Shown here one piece after another: positions 43,329-52,262 of a stretch of 57,263 nt of DNA. Each line of letters starts with the position of its first letter. Position 1 is the first letter of the stretch. Below the pieces are notes generated by a model. That model was not told where the DNA came from. It did not search any database and saw nothing but the letters and a program-made list of their open reading frames with translations. The position numbers were made by a program, and so were the translations under genes. The DNA is from Thermoguttaceae bacterium (lineage in GTDB: Bacteria > Planctomycetota > Planctomycetia > Pirellulales > Thermoguttaceae), in NCBI GenBank assembly GCA_029975295.1, contig JARKPK010000132.1:1-57263 (forward strand). Reading direction: 5' to 3'.

Positions 43329-44852
43329 TCACTGATGGTTCGCCGGGTCCGGTTCGCCGCGGTCGCCCCGCTGTCCGGTCGGTTGATCGGCCAGCGGAAA
43401 GCGGAACTCGAAGAGGGTTTGCCCGCTTTCACGCCGCCAAGCGAGCGAGCCGCCGTAGGCCTCGGCGATCTGTCGCGCCACCCACAGGCCCAACCCGATG
43501 CCGCCTGTCTTTGCCGAGGCGAATGGTTCGAACAATCGGGCGGCGATTTCGGCGGTCGGACCCGGGCCGTTGTCGGCAACGGTCAAAATCGCCCGATCGC
43601 CTTCGCAGCCGACATTCAGCCAAACATGCCCGCCGCGGTTGGCCACGGTTTGCGCCGCCTCGATCGCGTTGCCCGTCAGATTGACGATCAACTGCCGAAT
43701 TGCTTCGGCGTCGGCGGCGACGGCGACAGGGCGGTCGGGGGTCGCCACATCGACGCGAACGCCGTGATGCTCGATCAGCGGTTGGAGCAGGGCCGTCGCG
43801 TCGTCAACCGCTCTGCGAATGTCGATAGCGGAACGGCACGGCGGCGCGATTTGACCCAGGCTGAGAAATCGCTGCAAATAGGTTTCGATGATCGTCAGTT
43901 GCCGCAGCGCTACGGTGAGCGATTCGGTCGTTTCAGAAGAGCACTGTCGGGCGTGCAGTTCGATCGCCAGACGGCTGCCGGCGGCGGCATTGCGCAACTG
44001 ATGAGCCAACGCCGCGCCCAGCCTTCCAAGGGTTTCCATGCGCTCGCTGCGACGGATGGCGCCCTCGTACTCGGACAATTGCACGGCCATCCGGTTGATC
44101 GCTTCGCAGAGGTCGCGCAGTTCGTCGTTGGGCCGGTCGATCGGCATCGGGGCGAAGTCGCCTTGCGCAATCCTCGCCGCCTGCTCTCGAATCGTATGGA
44201 CCGGGCGCACCATCCGCCGGGCCAACCACGCGCCGGCCGCCAGGCTCAGCAGCACGGCAGCCGCCCCAACGACCAGAGCGGGCAAGCCTGCGGCCAACAT
44301 GCGATGCGTCACTTTTTGTTGCGGGTGCAGCACGAACAGCGTGCCCCGCGCCGGCCCGGGCGGCGAAGTCAGTGCCACTCGATCGAGGAAGAACTCCTCT
44401 GCCTCCGCGGGATTGCGGTCGGAAGTTCGATGCAGCCGCAGAGAATGCGACGCGAGCGGAGATTCGATCAATTCCGCGATCATGCGCCGGTTTGATTCGG
44501 ATAGCGCCGGCAGGGTTGTCGCCGAGATTCGTCGCTGTTCATCGAACAACACAAACTCGGCCCCGGTGAACTCGTGGAGCTGCGCGAGGACGTGTTGCGT
44601 CAGAGGGAATCGTGCATCGGCCAGAGCTTTGGCCAGACCGCGCATCGACTCGCGCTGCTCGAAACGAACACGCAAGGCCAGCCAGCCGGCGGTGGCCGCC
44701 GCCGATACGACAACCGCCAGGACCACCAATCCGACAATCGGGAGAAGCAACTGCAATGAGATCGGTATTCGCAACCGAGAAGGCGCAGACCAGTCCGACC
44801 GCGACGCGCCATCGGTCGGCAGGGCTTGTTGGACCGGTACGGGAGCGTTCAT
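43329..44852 (-). CDS. Membrane sensor histidine kinase
   Basis: The 507-residue sensor kinase is paired with the NtrC-type regulator. Two membrane helices (about 32-60 and 187-209) flank a periplasmic sensing region of about 125 residues with no recognised fold. A HAMP domain (about 211-263) follows. Next come the dimerisation/phospho-acceptor helix with His284 (ALAHQLRNA) and the catalytic domain (N-box NLTGNAIEA, G1 VADNGPGP, G2 KTGGIGLGLWVARQIAEAYGG). ATG 44852 gives MNAPVPVQQ; a GTG 15 bases upstream is possible. The C-terminal tail (QPTGQRGDRGEPDPANHQ) is disordered. It is likely co-transcribed with the regulator, kinase first. Confidence 0.92.
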   Translation of the reverse strand: MNAPVPVQQALPTDGASRSDWSAPSRLRIPISLQLLLPIVGLVVLAVVVSAAATAGWLALRVRFEQRESMRGLAKALADARFPLTQHVLAQLHEFTGAEFVLFDEQRRISATTLPALSESNRRMIAELIESPLASHSLRLHRTSDRNPAEAEEFFLDRVALTSPPGPARGTLFVLHPQQKVTHRMLAAGLPALVVGAAAVLLSLAAGAWLARRMVRPVHTIREQAARIAQGDFAPMPIDRPNDELRDLCEAINRMAVQLSEYEGAIRRSERMETLGRLGAALAHQLRNAAAGSRLAIELHARQCSSETTESLTVALRQLTIIETYLQRFLSLGQIAPPCRSAIDIRRAVDDATALLQPLIEHHGVRVDVATPDRPVAVAADAEAIRQLIVNLTGNAIEAAQTVANRGGHVWLNVGCEGDRAILTVADNGPGPTAEIAARLFEPFASAKTGGIGLGLWVARQIAEAYGGSLAWRRESGQTLFEFRFPLADQPTGQRGDRGEPDPANHQ

Positions 44853-44935
44853 CGAGCGCCGTCGCACAAAGGCCGTAACGCCTCGATGCCGCGGCGAGCC
44901 GTTACGTAGTTTCCACCTTGCGTGTCGATCTAATC

Positions 44936-44969
44936 GACATGAGTGTCAATCGGTGTAACACTTCATGTC
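44936..44969 (-). promoter_or_regulatory. Long inverted repeat upstream of the kinase gene, candidate activator site
   Basis: GACATGAGTGT (44936-44946) pairs with ACACTTCATGTC (44958-44969), an 11/12-bp dyad with one bulged base around an 11-base centre. A second, smaller palindrome TGTCGAT/ATCGACA (44923-44939) abuts it. The dyad is 84 bases upstream of the kinase start, where a sigma-54 activator or repressor operator would be expected. On the minus strand a TTGACA lies inside the loop-side arm. No clear GG-N10-GC sigma-54 promoter was found downstream. Confidence 0.45.
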
Positions 44970-45382
44970 ATTTTACAATCCGGGCGCTCTTTCTGCAAGT
45001 AGCTTGCTGAAAAGGGGTTGCGATCGTTATCAGAGTCAGCCTCTCTTTGGCCCATTGTTTGCAATTATCGGTCATCGCCCGGCCAGCCGACCTCTGGCTC
45101 TTGCACCCAAGCGTCTGAGGCAGCGTGGGCATCCGGGCAGCCACGAAGCACGTTCTGCCTGCCCAGGCGCGCAATGGCCAGAAGCCGTCCGCCATGGCCG
45201 CGGGCTTGCCGGCAGGACAAGCGTCTGACCTCGTCCCGGCGTTGTTTGTTGCGACCAATCTTTACTCTGCCGCAATTGAGTTGCAGCAGCAACGTTCGGG
45301 ACGAAGGTCTTTTCTTGCTAATGGCGTCTCTTGGGCGGTCGCTTCGGGGAGAAATCGATGCCGATCAGGTCCGACCGCGCAC
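44970..45382. other. Intergenic region without recognisable gene
   Basis: This is the region between the HEAT-repeat gene and the kinase gene. CAAGCGTCTGA occurs twice (near 45109 and 45219). I see no gene, RNA fold or transposon end. Confidence 0.4.
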
Positions 45383-45407
45383 GCGAGGCCCCCGGCGGGA
45401 GCCTCGC
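45383..45407 (-). terminator. Candidate terminator hairpin of the HEAT-repeat gene
   Basis: GCGAGGC (45383-45389) pairs with GCCTCGC (45401-45407), with a further CCC/GGG pairing inside and a three-base loop. It lies about 50 bases beyond the stop of the HEAT-repeat gene. There is no U-tract, so it may be a weak or factor-dependent terminator. Confidence 0.35.
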
Positions 45408-45458
45408 CGTGGCGAATGGATGCGACAACTGGTAAACGGCCGCAGGAGACGATCCGCG

Positions 45459-47594
45459 TTACTTCACCATCGGAAGCACAACGGGGCTGTTCTCGTTGAG
45501 GAGGACTTCCCCTTCCTTGCCGTCGATTCGGTACTGGATCTTCAATTGCTTCACTGTGCCGGGGGCCGGATCGCCGCCGAAGGCATCGTTGTAGGAGGAA
45601 CCGGGCAGGAAGATGATGCGGAAGTTCTTCGCATGTCGTCGCAAGGCTTCCGTAACGTCTTTCGTCTTCGCGCCCGCACCGTAGGTCGCCTTGACAATCT
45701 CGAGCTTCACCGGCTGATGGCCCGCCTGCGCCAGGGCCTTGCCCAACTCGGCTCGATCGACATTCTTGCTCTGCGCCAAGGCCATCAAGATCAACGAGGC
45801 TTCGTCTTTCAATGCGGGAACTTTGGCGGCTTCCTCGGCGATCGTTCGCATTTCATCCGTGGGGTAGCGGAGCAGCACCTCCAGAACCAGGCGTTTGTCT
45901 TCGTCTCGTTGGGCCAGCTCCATCGCTTTGCGGCACATCTCCGCGCGGCGTTCGGCCGACATGTCGAACTGGCGGGCGATGCGAATATAGGCGCGAATGG
46001 CGCGAACCTTGAGCCGGTCATCGGTCGCGTCGCGATACAGTTCGAGGAGAACCGGCGCGGCATCATCCGACTTCCATTGTCCGAGCGTTCGATAGGCGGC
46101 GTCGCGCAGCTCGGATTCGTCCGATCGTGCGGCGGCCGCCACGGCGGCCAGAGCATGTTTTCCGCCGAGCTGATTGAGCGTGTCGAGCAATTTGGCCTTC
46201 ATGGGGCCGGGCACAGCGGCAACCGAGGCGGCGAGTTCCTTGGCCGCGGCCTCGCGGTCTGCGGCGCGCAGACAAGCGTCGCGGAGGGCTTTATCGAGGG
46301 CGGTTGCCTCTTGTTCGTCCTTGGCTTTCGAGAGCCGTGCGATCAGTTTCGGCAAATCGCGGGTGTCGATCACCGCGCCCAAGCCCGCCAGGGCAGCCAG
46401 GCGAACAGCAGCGTCGGGCGAGTCGGCCGCCGACCAGAACGAAGGCGCGGCTGCGGCAATGCGGCGCCGGCGCGCTATCTCAAGCAGAGTCAGCCGCGAG
46501 TTGTCGGTCGCCTGCGCCAGCCGGGCGGCGATCTGCTCATCGACGGACTTTTCTTGCAGGGCTTCGATGGCTTCAATGGCCGCCTGTGCGACCATCTTAT
46601 CGCCCTGGGCAGCGGCATCGAGCAGCGCCGGAACGCACGAAGCGTCGCCCACGCGCTTCAGCGCCCGCAAGGCGATCAAACGCAGTTGCGGATCGTCGCT
46701 TTGGGCCGCTTTGAGCACGGCCGGCAACACGCGGGGCTCGCCGCGCTCGGCAAGCACTTCGATCAACAGGCCGCGGCGGCCCGCCGGCGCTTGGGCCAAC
46801 TCGGCCACCAGCGCATCGGCGGCCTTGGCCCCGGGAAGCTCCGAGGCGGCGCGCATCGCGGCTGCCACAATCGCCTTGTCGGAGCTGCGGAGAGCCTCGA
46901 CCAGCAACGCGGCGCCGGCATCGCCGCGGACGACGATCGAGCCCCGCCAAGCGGCGGTGCGCACCTGGGCCGGCGCGCTTTCGAGAGCGCGGAGCCGATC
47001 GTAGATCGTCTGCGATTGGTCCGTCTTGCCGGCCTTGTGCAGGGCTTCGGCCGCTCGCAACAGCCCCTCCGAGACCAACGCAGTGCGCTGGCGCTTCGTC
47101 TGAGCGTCGCTCAGGACCTGTGCTTGGGTCAAGGCGGCCTGAAGCGATTCGGCCGCTTCGGCGGTTCCGATGCTGCCCAACGCCTTTGCGGCAGCCGAGG
47201 CCGTGTCAACGTCGGGATCGCGCAGCAGTTTTCCCAGGGGGGCAACGGCTTGGGCGTCGCGACGCACCCCGAGGCTGCTGATCACGCCCACCCGGAGCCG
47301 CCCGGAAAGCGTGCCCAACGCGTTGCGGAGCGCCTCGTCGGCCGAAGCGTCGGGAATGGCTTCCAATGCGTTGCGGGCCATGTGCGAGAGCTTCTCGTCG
47401 CTCAGAAGTGAATCGAGTACGGGAACCGATTGTTTGGTTCCCATCCGCGCTAATTGTCGGCAGGCGGCCGCCTTTTCGGCCAATGGGGCGTCGGAGCGAA
47501 GCACGGCCAACGTTGCCGCCTCTTGGGCAAACAAAGTGGTTGCCCAAAAGGTCAACACCATAGTAATCGAAGCTGTTCGATAGGAATTAAGCAT
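45459..47594 (-). CDS. Secreted HEAT-repeat protein
   Basis: The 711-residue exported protein has a signal peptide (MLNSYRTASITMVLTFWATTLFAQ). Almost the entire mature part is HEAT/PBS-lyase-type helical repeats of about 30 residues, for example VPVLDSLLSDEKLSHMARNALE, VAPLGKLLRDPDVDTASAAAKALGSIG, LPAVLKAAQSDDPQLRLIALRALKRVG and APVLLELYRDATDDRLKVRAI. The last 60 residues form a small beta domain (KNFRIIFLPGSSYNDAFGGDPAPG, then YRIDGKEGEVLLNENSPVVLP). This is a frequent C-terminal element of secreted planctomycete HEAT and DUF1080 proteins. The expected role is a periplasmic scaffold in glycan catabolism. The Gfo/Idh/MocA gene lies upstream on the same strand, a pairing seen often in this phylum. 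Confidence 0.85.
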   Translation of the reverse strand: MLNSYRTASITMVLTFWATTLFAQEAATLAVLRSDAPLAEKAAACRQLARMGTKQSVPVLDSLLSDEKLSHMARNALEAIPDASADEALRNALGTLSGRLRVGVISSLGVRRDAQAVAPLGKLLRDPDVDTASAAAKALGSIGTAEAAESLQAALTQAQVLSDAQTKRQRTALVSEGLLRAAEALHKAGKTDQSQTIYDRLRALESAPAQVRTAAWRGSIVVRGDAGAALLVEALRSSDKAIVAAAMRAASELPGAKAADALVAELAQAPAGRRGLLIEVLAERGEPRVLPAVLKAAQSDDPQLRLIALRALKRVGDASCVPALLDAAAQGDKMVAQAAIEAIEALQEKSVDEQIAARLAQATDNSRLTLLEIARRRRIAAAAPSFWSAADSPDAAVRLAALAGLGAVIDTRDLPKLIARLSKAKDEQEATALDKALRDACLRAADREAAAKELAASVAAVPGPMKAKLLDTLNQLGGKHALAAVAAAARSDESELRDAAYRTLGQWKSDDAAPVLLELYRDATDDRLKVRAIRAYIRIARQFDMSAERRAEMCRKAMELAQRDEDKRLVLEVLLRYPTDEMRTIAEEAAKVPALKDEASLILMALAQSKNVDRAELGKALAQAGHQPVKLEIVKATYGAGAKTKDVTEALRRHAKNFRIIFLPGSSYNDAFGGDPAPGTVKQLKIQYRIDGKEGEVLLNENSPVVLPMVK

Positions 47595-47756
47595 GGCAGA
47601 GGAATCTCCGTAGCGATTCGGTGTGCGTTTCGATCAAGGGCGGGAGCAGAAAAATCTTCCAATGGGCAAAAGGATCAAGGACGCTCGCTTCGTGGGCAAC
47701 GGTTTGGCCTAACGCAGGCGCGTGTCGCCGCACCGCCGCTTTGCCGATGGGCGACT

Positions 47757-49073
47757 TTAGCAGTAAACGTAGGGTTCGCGCATGGCGCGCGAACGAAGCC
47801 GGTTGGCCTCCTCGTCGCCGACGAATTCCTCTTTGACCGGGTCGAACTTCAGACTCCGCTTCAGCCACATGCAGATATTGGCGGCATGAACGGTTGTCAT
47901 CGAGTGATGCATCACCTCCGGGTTGGCGACCGTGCGCTGCCGGCTCTTCACGCAGTCGACAAAGTTGCGCATGTGGTCGAGCGATCGACCGGTGCGGGCC
48001 ACATACTCGCCGATCACGCGCTCGAATTCGTTGAGCAACGCCGGCGACGACACTTCGGGTTTTGCGTAGCCGTCGGCCGCGGCCGCCCAACCCTCAGTGC
48101 CGTCGAATCGTTCGCCGCACGACCCATGCCAGTGCTTCGTTCCGCGCGAGAGGATCATTCGCACCCCGTTGGCGAAGTGGGTCACCATTCCGTCGCCGCT
48201 GTCGTTGGCCACGTATTCGTATTCCACCGGCGACGATTCGCCGCAACCGAGTCCGGCTTGGGCTTGGGCGAACGTGTGCGCGCCCCATTCGCCGATGCAA
48301 CTGGTGTGGAAATCGTAGTGTCCGCGCCAACCGCCGCTGACGTAAGCCGGATTGTACGGGCGCCACGGGCACGGCCCGAGCCACGCGTCCCAGTCAACTT
48401 CCTCCTTCGGCGGTTCGGGGACGGCCGGCAGCCAATCATGCCGCATCTCGGCGGCGTCCCATGGGGCGATGTGGGCATAGGCCGTGTGAATCTTGCCCAA
48501 GCGGCCGGTTCGAGCCATCTCGATGCAGAACACGTGGTTGGCCTCGCTCAATCGCTGGGTGCCCGTTTGATAGACCCGGCCGTAACGCTTGGCCGTTTCG
48601 ACCACGGCGCGGCCCTCGGCAATCGTCATGCTCGACGGCTTTTCCGTGTACACATCTTTGCCGGCGCGCATCGCCAAGATCGACGCCAGGGCGTGCCAAC
48701 GGTCGCCGGTGGCAATCAAGACGGCGTCAATGTCCGGCCGTTCGGCGAGAAACCCGTTGATTTCGGGATACATCGCGCAGTCGGAGTTCCCGTAGCGCTC
48801 GTCGACGACCTGTTTGACGGCCAGACGCTGTTTCTTCTGAAGGTCGCAGATTGCGACGAAGCGAACGTCGGGCTGATTCATCAGCCAGCGGAGATCATGC
48901 ATTCCGCGGCTGCGAATGCCGATGCCGCCCATAAGAATCTGCTCGCTGGGCGGCGTCGCCCCGTTCATGCCCAACACAGAGCCGGGAACGAAACAGGGAA
49001 GGGCAGTGACGGCGCCGGCCCCGGCGGCCGTGGCAAGAAAACGCCGACGCGAGAATGGTCGCGCGCTAGGCAT
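47757..49073 (-). CDS. Tat-exported Gfo/Idh/MocA family oxidoreductase
   Basis: The 438-residue protein starts at ATG 49073, preceded by a perfect AAGGAG ribosome binding site; a frame opening 27 bases earlier is less supported. It begins with a twin-arginine signal (FSRRRFLATAAGAGAVTALP). The NAD(P)-binding Rossmann domain (ILMGGIGIRSRGMHDLRWLM, VRFVAICDLQKKQR) is followed by the conserved GKDVYTEKPSSMTIAEGRAVVETAKRYGRVYQTGTQRL block containing the EKP motif. A C-terminal substrate domain (WLPAVPEPP, HYDFHTSCIGEWGAHTF) follows, then the planctomycete-type ending with VKSRQRTVANPEV. Such exported members oxidise sugars or cyclitols in the periplasm with a bound cofactor. It is likely functionally linked to the HEAT gene downstream. 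Confidence 0.9.
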   Translation of the reverse strand: MPSARPFSRRRFLATAAGAGAVTALPCFVPGSVLGMNGATPPSEQILMGGIGIRSRGMHDLRWLMNQPDVRFVAICDLQKKQRLAVKQVVDERYGNSDCAMYPEINGFLAERPDIDAVLIATGDRWHALASILAMRAGKDVYTEKPSSMTIAEGRAVVETAKRYGRVYQTGTQRLSEANHVFCIEMARTGRLGKIHTAYAHIAPWDAAEMRHDWLPAVPEPPKEEVDWDAWLGPCPWRPYNPAYVSGGWRGHYDFHTSCIGEWGAHTFAQAQAGLGCGESSPVEYEYVANDSGDGMVTHFANGVRMILSRGTKHWHGSCGERFDGTEGWAAAADGYAKPEVSSPALLNEFERVIGEYVARTGRSLDHMRNFVDCVKSRQRTVANPEVMHHSMTTVHAANICMWLKRSLKFDPVKEEFVGDEEANRLRSRAMREPYVYC

Positions 49074-49220
49074 GCGAGAACTCCTTAAGCAAGGCTTCAA
49101 TGGAACTCACGGTGGGATGGTCTGCACTGGGCAGGCGGGCTCCGCGCGAAGCGGAAGTCAGCCAGTATGATCATCCCGGCCTACGGCCATGTCAAGCCTT
49201 CGGCGCCGAAGTGACGGAAC

Positions 49221-49238
49221 GAGCCCGTCGTCGGGCTC
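49221..49238. terminator. Candidate terminator hairpin
   Basis: GAGCCCG and CGGGCTC form a perfect seven-base stem with a four-base loop, about 120 bases beyond the stop of the TonB-like/prenyltransferase gene (minus strand). No U-tract is present, so this is a weak call. Confidence 0.3.
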
Positions 49239-49360
49239 AAAGGGCGATCGTGCCCACGACTGGCCGATGCTCGGCCGCCTGGTCTTGCCAAGGCGGCTTT
49301 GCTGCTGGGCCGTTGGGCGGCGGGACAGGGGGGAGGGATAGCGGCAGGGGAAGGGGCGGG

Positions 49361-51508
49361 CTACCGCGGCGGAAACACGGGGCCGAGCGGTTGAGATCGC
49401 GGCTGAGATTGAACGGCGGTTTCCGTTGCGCGACCGTAAAGCGGCAGGTAGCGATAGTACACCTCAAGCGTCAGCGCGCTGATGGCCGTTGTATAGACCC
49501 GCCCGCCGTAGCCGCCCCAAACGGTGTCGGTGTTCCACGAGCCGGCTTGGGGGCCCGACTTCTCTTGCCGTGCCAGCAAGGCCCGGGTCACGGCGTCGTT
49601 CCAACGCCGCCAATGTTCGTTTTGCAACTGGTACAGCGCCAGCGTTGCGTAGTACCAGTAGTAGCAGTTGTGTCTTCCGACCCCGGGCATTTCGCCCATG
49701 ATCGCTTCTGTCGCTTCGTGGACGGCGGGATGGTCGGCCGACACGCCCAGCAGCATCCAGCAGTAGAGCGCTTCGGCCGTCATCGGGCGGGTGGGGCGTT
49801 CGCCCGGGCGATAGGCGGCCAACCCGCCGTGCGAACCGAGCGCTACGCTTTGCAGAAACTTGACAACGCCTTGCCGTGTGCGTTCCGGGATCGGGATGCC
49901 GGCCAATTCGCCGCTTTTCAGGGCCATCCATTGCCAACCCAATTGACTTGTATCGCCGGGATCGGCCGGCACGTAGCGCCAGCCGCCGGTGGAAGGGCTT
50001 TGGCAGGCCACCGTGTACGCCAAGGCCCGCCGCGCCGGTTCGCGCAGGCGTTCGTCGCCGGTCATCCCCAGCGCTTCGGTGACCGCCAGGGCGGCCATCG
50101 CGTGGCAGTACATTCGCGAGAAGTTGTCGGCCGAGCCGGCCAGATTGCCGTCGTTGGCTTGGATGCTCAGCAGGTATTGCAGGCCGCGCCGCACCGTCTC
50201 TTGATAATCGCCCGAAAGATGCGTGTGCCCGGCGGCGAGGAATGCCAGAAGCGACAAGCCCGAAACGCCGGTGTCGGCCTCGATGCCCGCGTTCTGCCGA
50301 TTTCGTCCGAGCACTTGGTCGTCGCGGCCGCCGCCGAAATCGGAAGAGTCCCAGCGGCCGTCGCGGGCCTGTGCGGCCGCGAGCCAGCGCAGCGCGGCTT
50401 GGACGGCGGCCTCTGTTTCGGCCGAGGCGCCCTGGCGTTCTGCCCATCGCAACTTGTCGGGCGCGGTGCGCCAGAGGTAGCGCTCGGGGACGAACGCGGT
50501 CGAATCCGTGCTTCTGCGCGTCAGCGAGGCCATGCCCGGCTGCGCCATCGGCAGCGATGCAGTCCCGGCGGCCGCGGGCGGGGCCGGACCATCGGCCTGC
50601 GCGTTGATTGGCCCGGCCGAATGCTGGCGGGTAATTTGCGTTGGGCTGCCCGGCGGAGCGGCCGGCGCTATCGGCGGGACAACTCCGGCGCCGATGGCAT
50701 GCGGGCGAACATCGGGCGGAGCGGCTCCTCGGCTTGCTGCGGCTGCTTGATAACTGGGATCGGGCAAAGCGTCGGCCGGCAGGGTCGGCAGGGCGGGCTC
50801 GCTCAACCGCGGCAACGGCGTCAGGTGCGCCAGCAACGCCTCGGGCACCCCGGGCGAGGCGCGCCGCTCCAGGTCTGCAAGCCATTGTTCGCTCGCAGGC
50901 GGCGGACCCGCCGGCTGCGCCTCGGGCAACGGAAGACTCGGTGCTTCCCTTTTCTGCGGCTGCGGCTCTTCCACCGATGGCGAAGCGGCTCGAGACGCAG
51001 CGAACGTCTCGGGGCGAGTCGACTCCAACTGCCGATGCTCGGGCTCGGCGGGCTTCTGCGTCACATGGTCGATGGGCGTTGCGCCCGGAACCGGCAGCGG
51101 GTTGTCGTCGATCGAACGTTGCGCCTCGGGCAACGAAACGTCTTGCTCGCGGTCCAGGTCTTCCCGTTTCGGTTCGATCATTTCGCGGGGATCGAACTTC
51201 TCCCATGGATCGTCGCGCGCCGCGGGGGGGTCGGTCAAGTCGCGGTCGTCGCCGAGCAAGACGTGCGTTACCGGTTCGCGGGCGAAAGAAACCTCGAATC
51301 GCAATTGAACCGTCGTGGCGTACAAAGCCAGCAACACGTGCGCGAACAACGATAGAACGAGGCACTTGCCCAGTGGTTTCGTTTGGCCCCATCGCGTATA
51401 GAGCAGAACGATCAGGGCCGCTGTCATCGCAACCAAGCCCGACCACAGCAGCCAGAAGACAAGCTGCGAGAAGGTGATCGTCGGCCAAGTGACTGCGAAA
51501 AGATCCAC
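49361..51508 (-). CDS. TonB-like membrane protein with prenyltransferase/squalene-cyclase-like C-terminal domain
   Basis: This is the 715-residue, third gene of the ExbB-ExbD operon. Two N-terminal membrane helices (about 11-37 and 49-67) are followed by a long Pro/Ala/Glu-rich periplasmic linker (about 85-345). An alpha/alpha-toroid domain of the prenyltransferase/squalene-oxidase type follows (about 365-690: ALRWLAAAQARDGRWDSSDFGGG, GVSGLSLLAFLAAGHTH, YLLSIQANDGNLAG, CQSPSTGGWRYVPADPGDTSQLGW, LYQLQNEHWRRWNDAV). Helix two carries Ser53-x3-His57 (SLFAHVLLALY), the spacing of the essential Ser16/His20 pair of TonB. By position and architecture it may be the energy-transducing partner of the motor, with a toroid in place of the TonB C-terminal domain. 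This function is inferred. Confidence 0.8.
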   Translation of the reverse strand: MDLFAVTWPTITFSQLVFWLLWSGLVAMTAALIVLLYTRWGQTKPLGKCLVLSLFAHVLLALYATTVQLRFEVSFAREPVTHVLLGDDRDLTDPPAARDDPWEKFDPREMIEPKREDLDREQDVSLPEAQRSIDDNPLPVPGATPIDHVTQKPAEPEHRQLESTRPETFAASRAASPSVEEPQPQKREAPSLPLPEAQPAGPPPASEQWLADLERRASPGVPEALLAHLTPLPRLSEPALPTLPADALPDPSYQAAAASRGAAPPDVRPHAIGAGVVPPIAPAAPPGSPTQITRQHSAGPINAQADGPAPPAAAGTASLPMAQPGMASLTRRSTDSTAFVPERYLWRTAPDKLRWAERQGASAETEAAVQAALRWLAAAQARDGRWDSSDFGGGRDDQVLGRNRQNAGIEADTGVSGLSLLAFLAAGHTHLSGDYQETVRRGLQYLLSIQANDGNLAGSADNFSRMYCHAMAALAVTEALGMTGDERLREPARRALAYTVACQSPSTGGWRYVPADPGDTSQLGWQWMALKSGELAGIPIPERTRQGVVKFLQSVALGSHGGLAAYRPGERPTRPMTAEALYCWMLLGVSADHPAVHEATEAIMGEMPGVGRHNCYYWYYATLALYQLQNEHWRRWNDAVTRALLARQEKSGPQAGSWNTDTVWGGYGGRVYTTAISALTLEVYYRYLPLYGRATETAVQSQPRSQPLGPVFPPR

Positions 51509-51559
51509 GGTTTCGATCTCGCAAGCCTCATGCGGGCGAACGCGGAGGGCCCGCCCAAG

Positions 51560-51979
51560 CTACCGTTCCAATCGGGTTAATTGTACGGAAATTCCCAGTT
51601 CGCGGATACCTGCCTGTTTACATGCGTTCAGTGCTTCGGCGACAAACTGGAACTTCCCCTCGGAGTCGCCTCGCACCAGCACGCCGAGGTCTTCATACTG
51701 TCGGCGGGCGGCGGCAAGGCGATCGACCAACTCGGTGACCGTGACGTTCTGGTGATCGAGTGTGATCACCCCATCGCGATAAACGTTGACCACTTTGCGT
51801 TCCGGCGCCGCGGTGAGCACGCCGCGATCGGAAACCCGAGGAACTTTCAGCTCGATCTGCCGCTCGGGGTCGGTCATTTGCGTACCGACCATGAAGAAAA
51901 TGATCAGATTGAACACGACGTCGATCATCGGCGTCAGGTTCAAGCTCGGTTGATCGTCGAGATGGGTCTTCAGCGGCAT
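51560..51979 (-). CDS. ExbD/TolR biopolymer transport protein
   Basis: The 139-residue inner-membrane protein has one helix, starting at ATG 51979 (MPLKTHLDDQPSLNLTPMIDVVFNLIIFFMVGTQM). The proton-conducting Asp is Asp20 in TPMIDVVF. The periplasmic domain follows (RQIELKVPRVSDRG, VNVYRDGVITLDHQNVTVTELVDRLAAARRQY, VLVRGDSEGKFQFVAEALNACKQAGI), standard for ExbD. With ExbB it forms a proton-driven motor that energises a TonB-type partner across the periplasm. The next gene downstream (start 51508) encodes the TonB-like protein, 51 bases away, so these are very likely one operon. All key features are intact. Confidence 0.93.
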   Translation of the reverse strand: MPLKTHLDDQPSLNLTPMIDVVFNLIIFFMVGTQMTDPERQIELKVPRVSDRGVLTAAPERKVVNVYRDGVITLDHQNVTVTELVDRLAAARRQYEDLGVLVRGDSEGKFQFVAEALNACKQAGIRELGISVQLTRLER

Positions 51980-52262
51980 GGCGACTGTCCGTGCCAGGCA
52001 ATTCGCGCTTGCTTGCCCGGGTTGTGTTTGCACTCCTCAAAAAAACGGAATGCAAGTTCGTTATGAATATTCCTCAATGAAGTCGGGCTCGTGTTGGTCG
52101 GCCGCGTCGCACTGCTTATTCGGGCTTCGATGCGGCCGTGCCGATGCGGTTGCCGACCGGCTTTGCAGCTCTTCTTGTTTGGAGCGATTCCGTTCTTCCG
52201 CGACGGGCTTGCCCGTTGATGGTTCCAACCATGGTTTGCAGGGCTTCTCGCGGCCGGCTCCA

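Noticed and set aside
44853..44935. Sigma-54 promoter for the kinase-regulator operon
   Set aside because: No GG-N10-GC element with reasonable flanks was found between the dyad and the start codon.
45018..47411. A very long open frame (797 codons) on the plus strand opposite the HEAT-repeat gene
   Set aside because: Composition is Arg/Gly/Gln-rich with no family motif; it is the expected antisense shadow of a high-GC gene. The same applies to long antisense frames opposite trpE, the kinase, the radical SAM gene, the prenyltransferase gene and the sulfatase.
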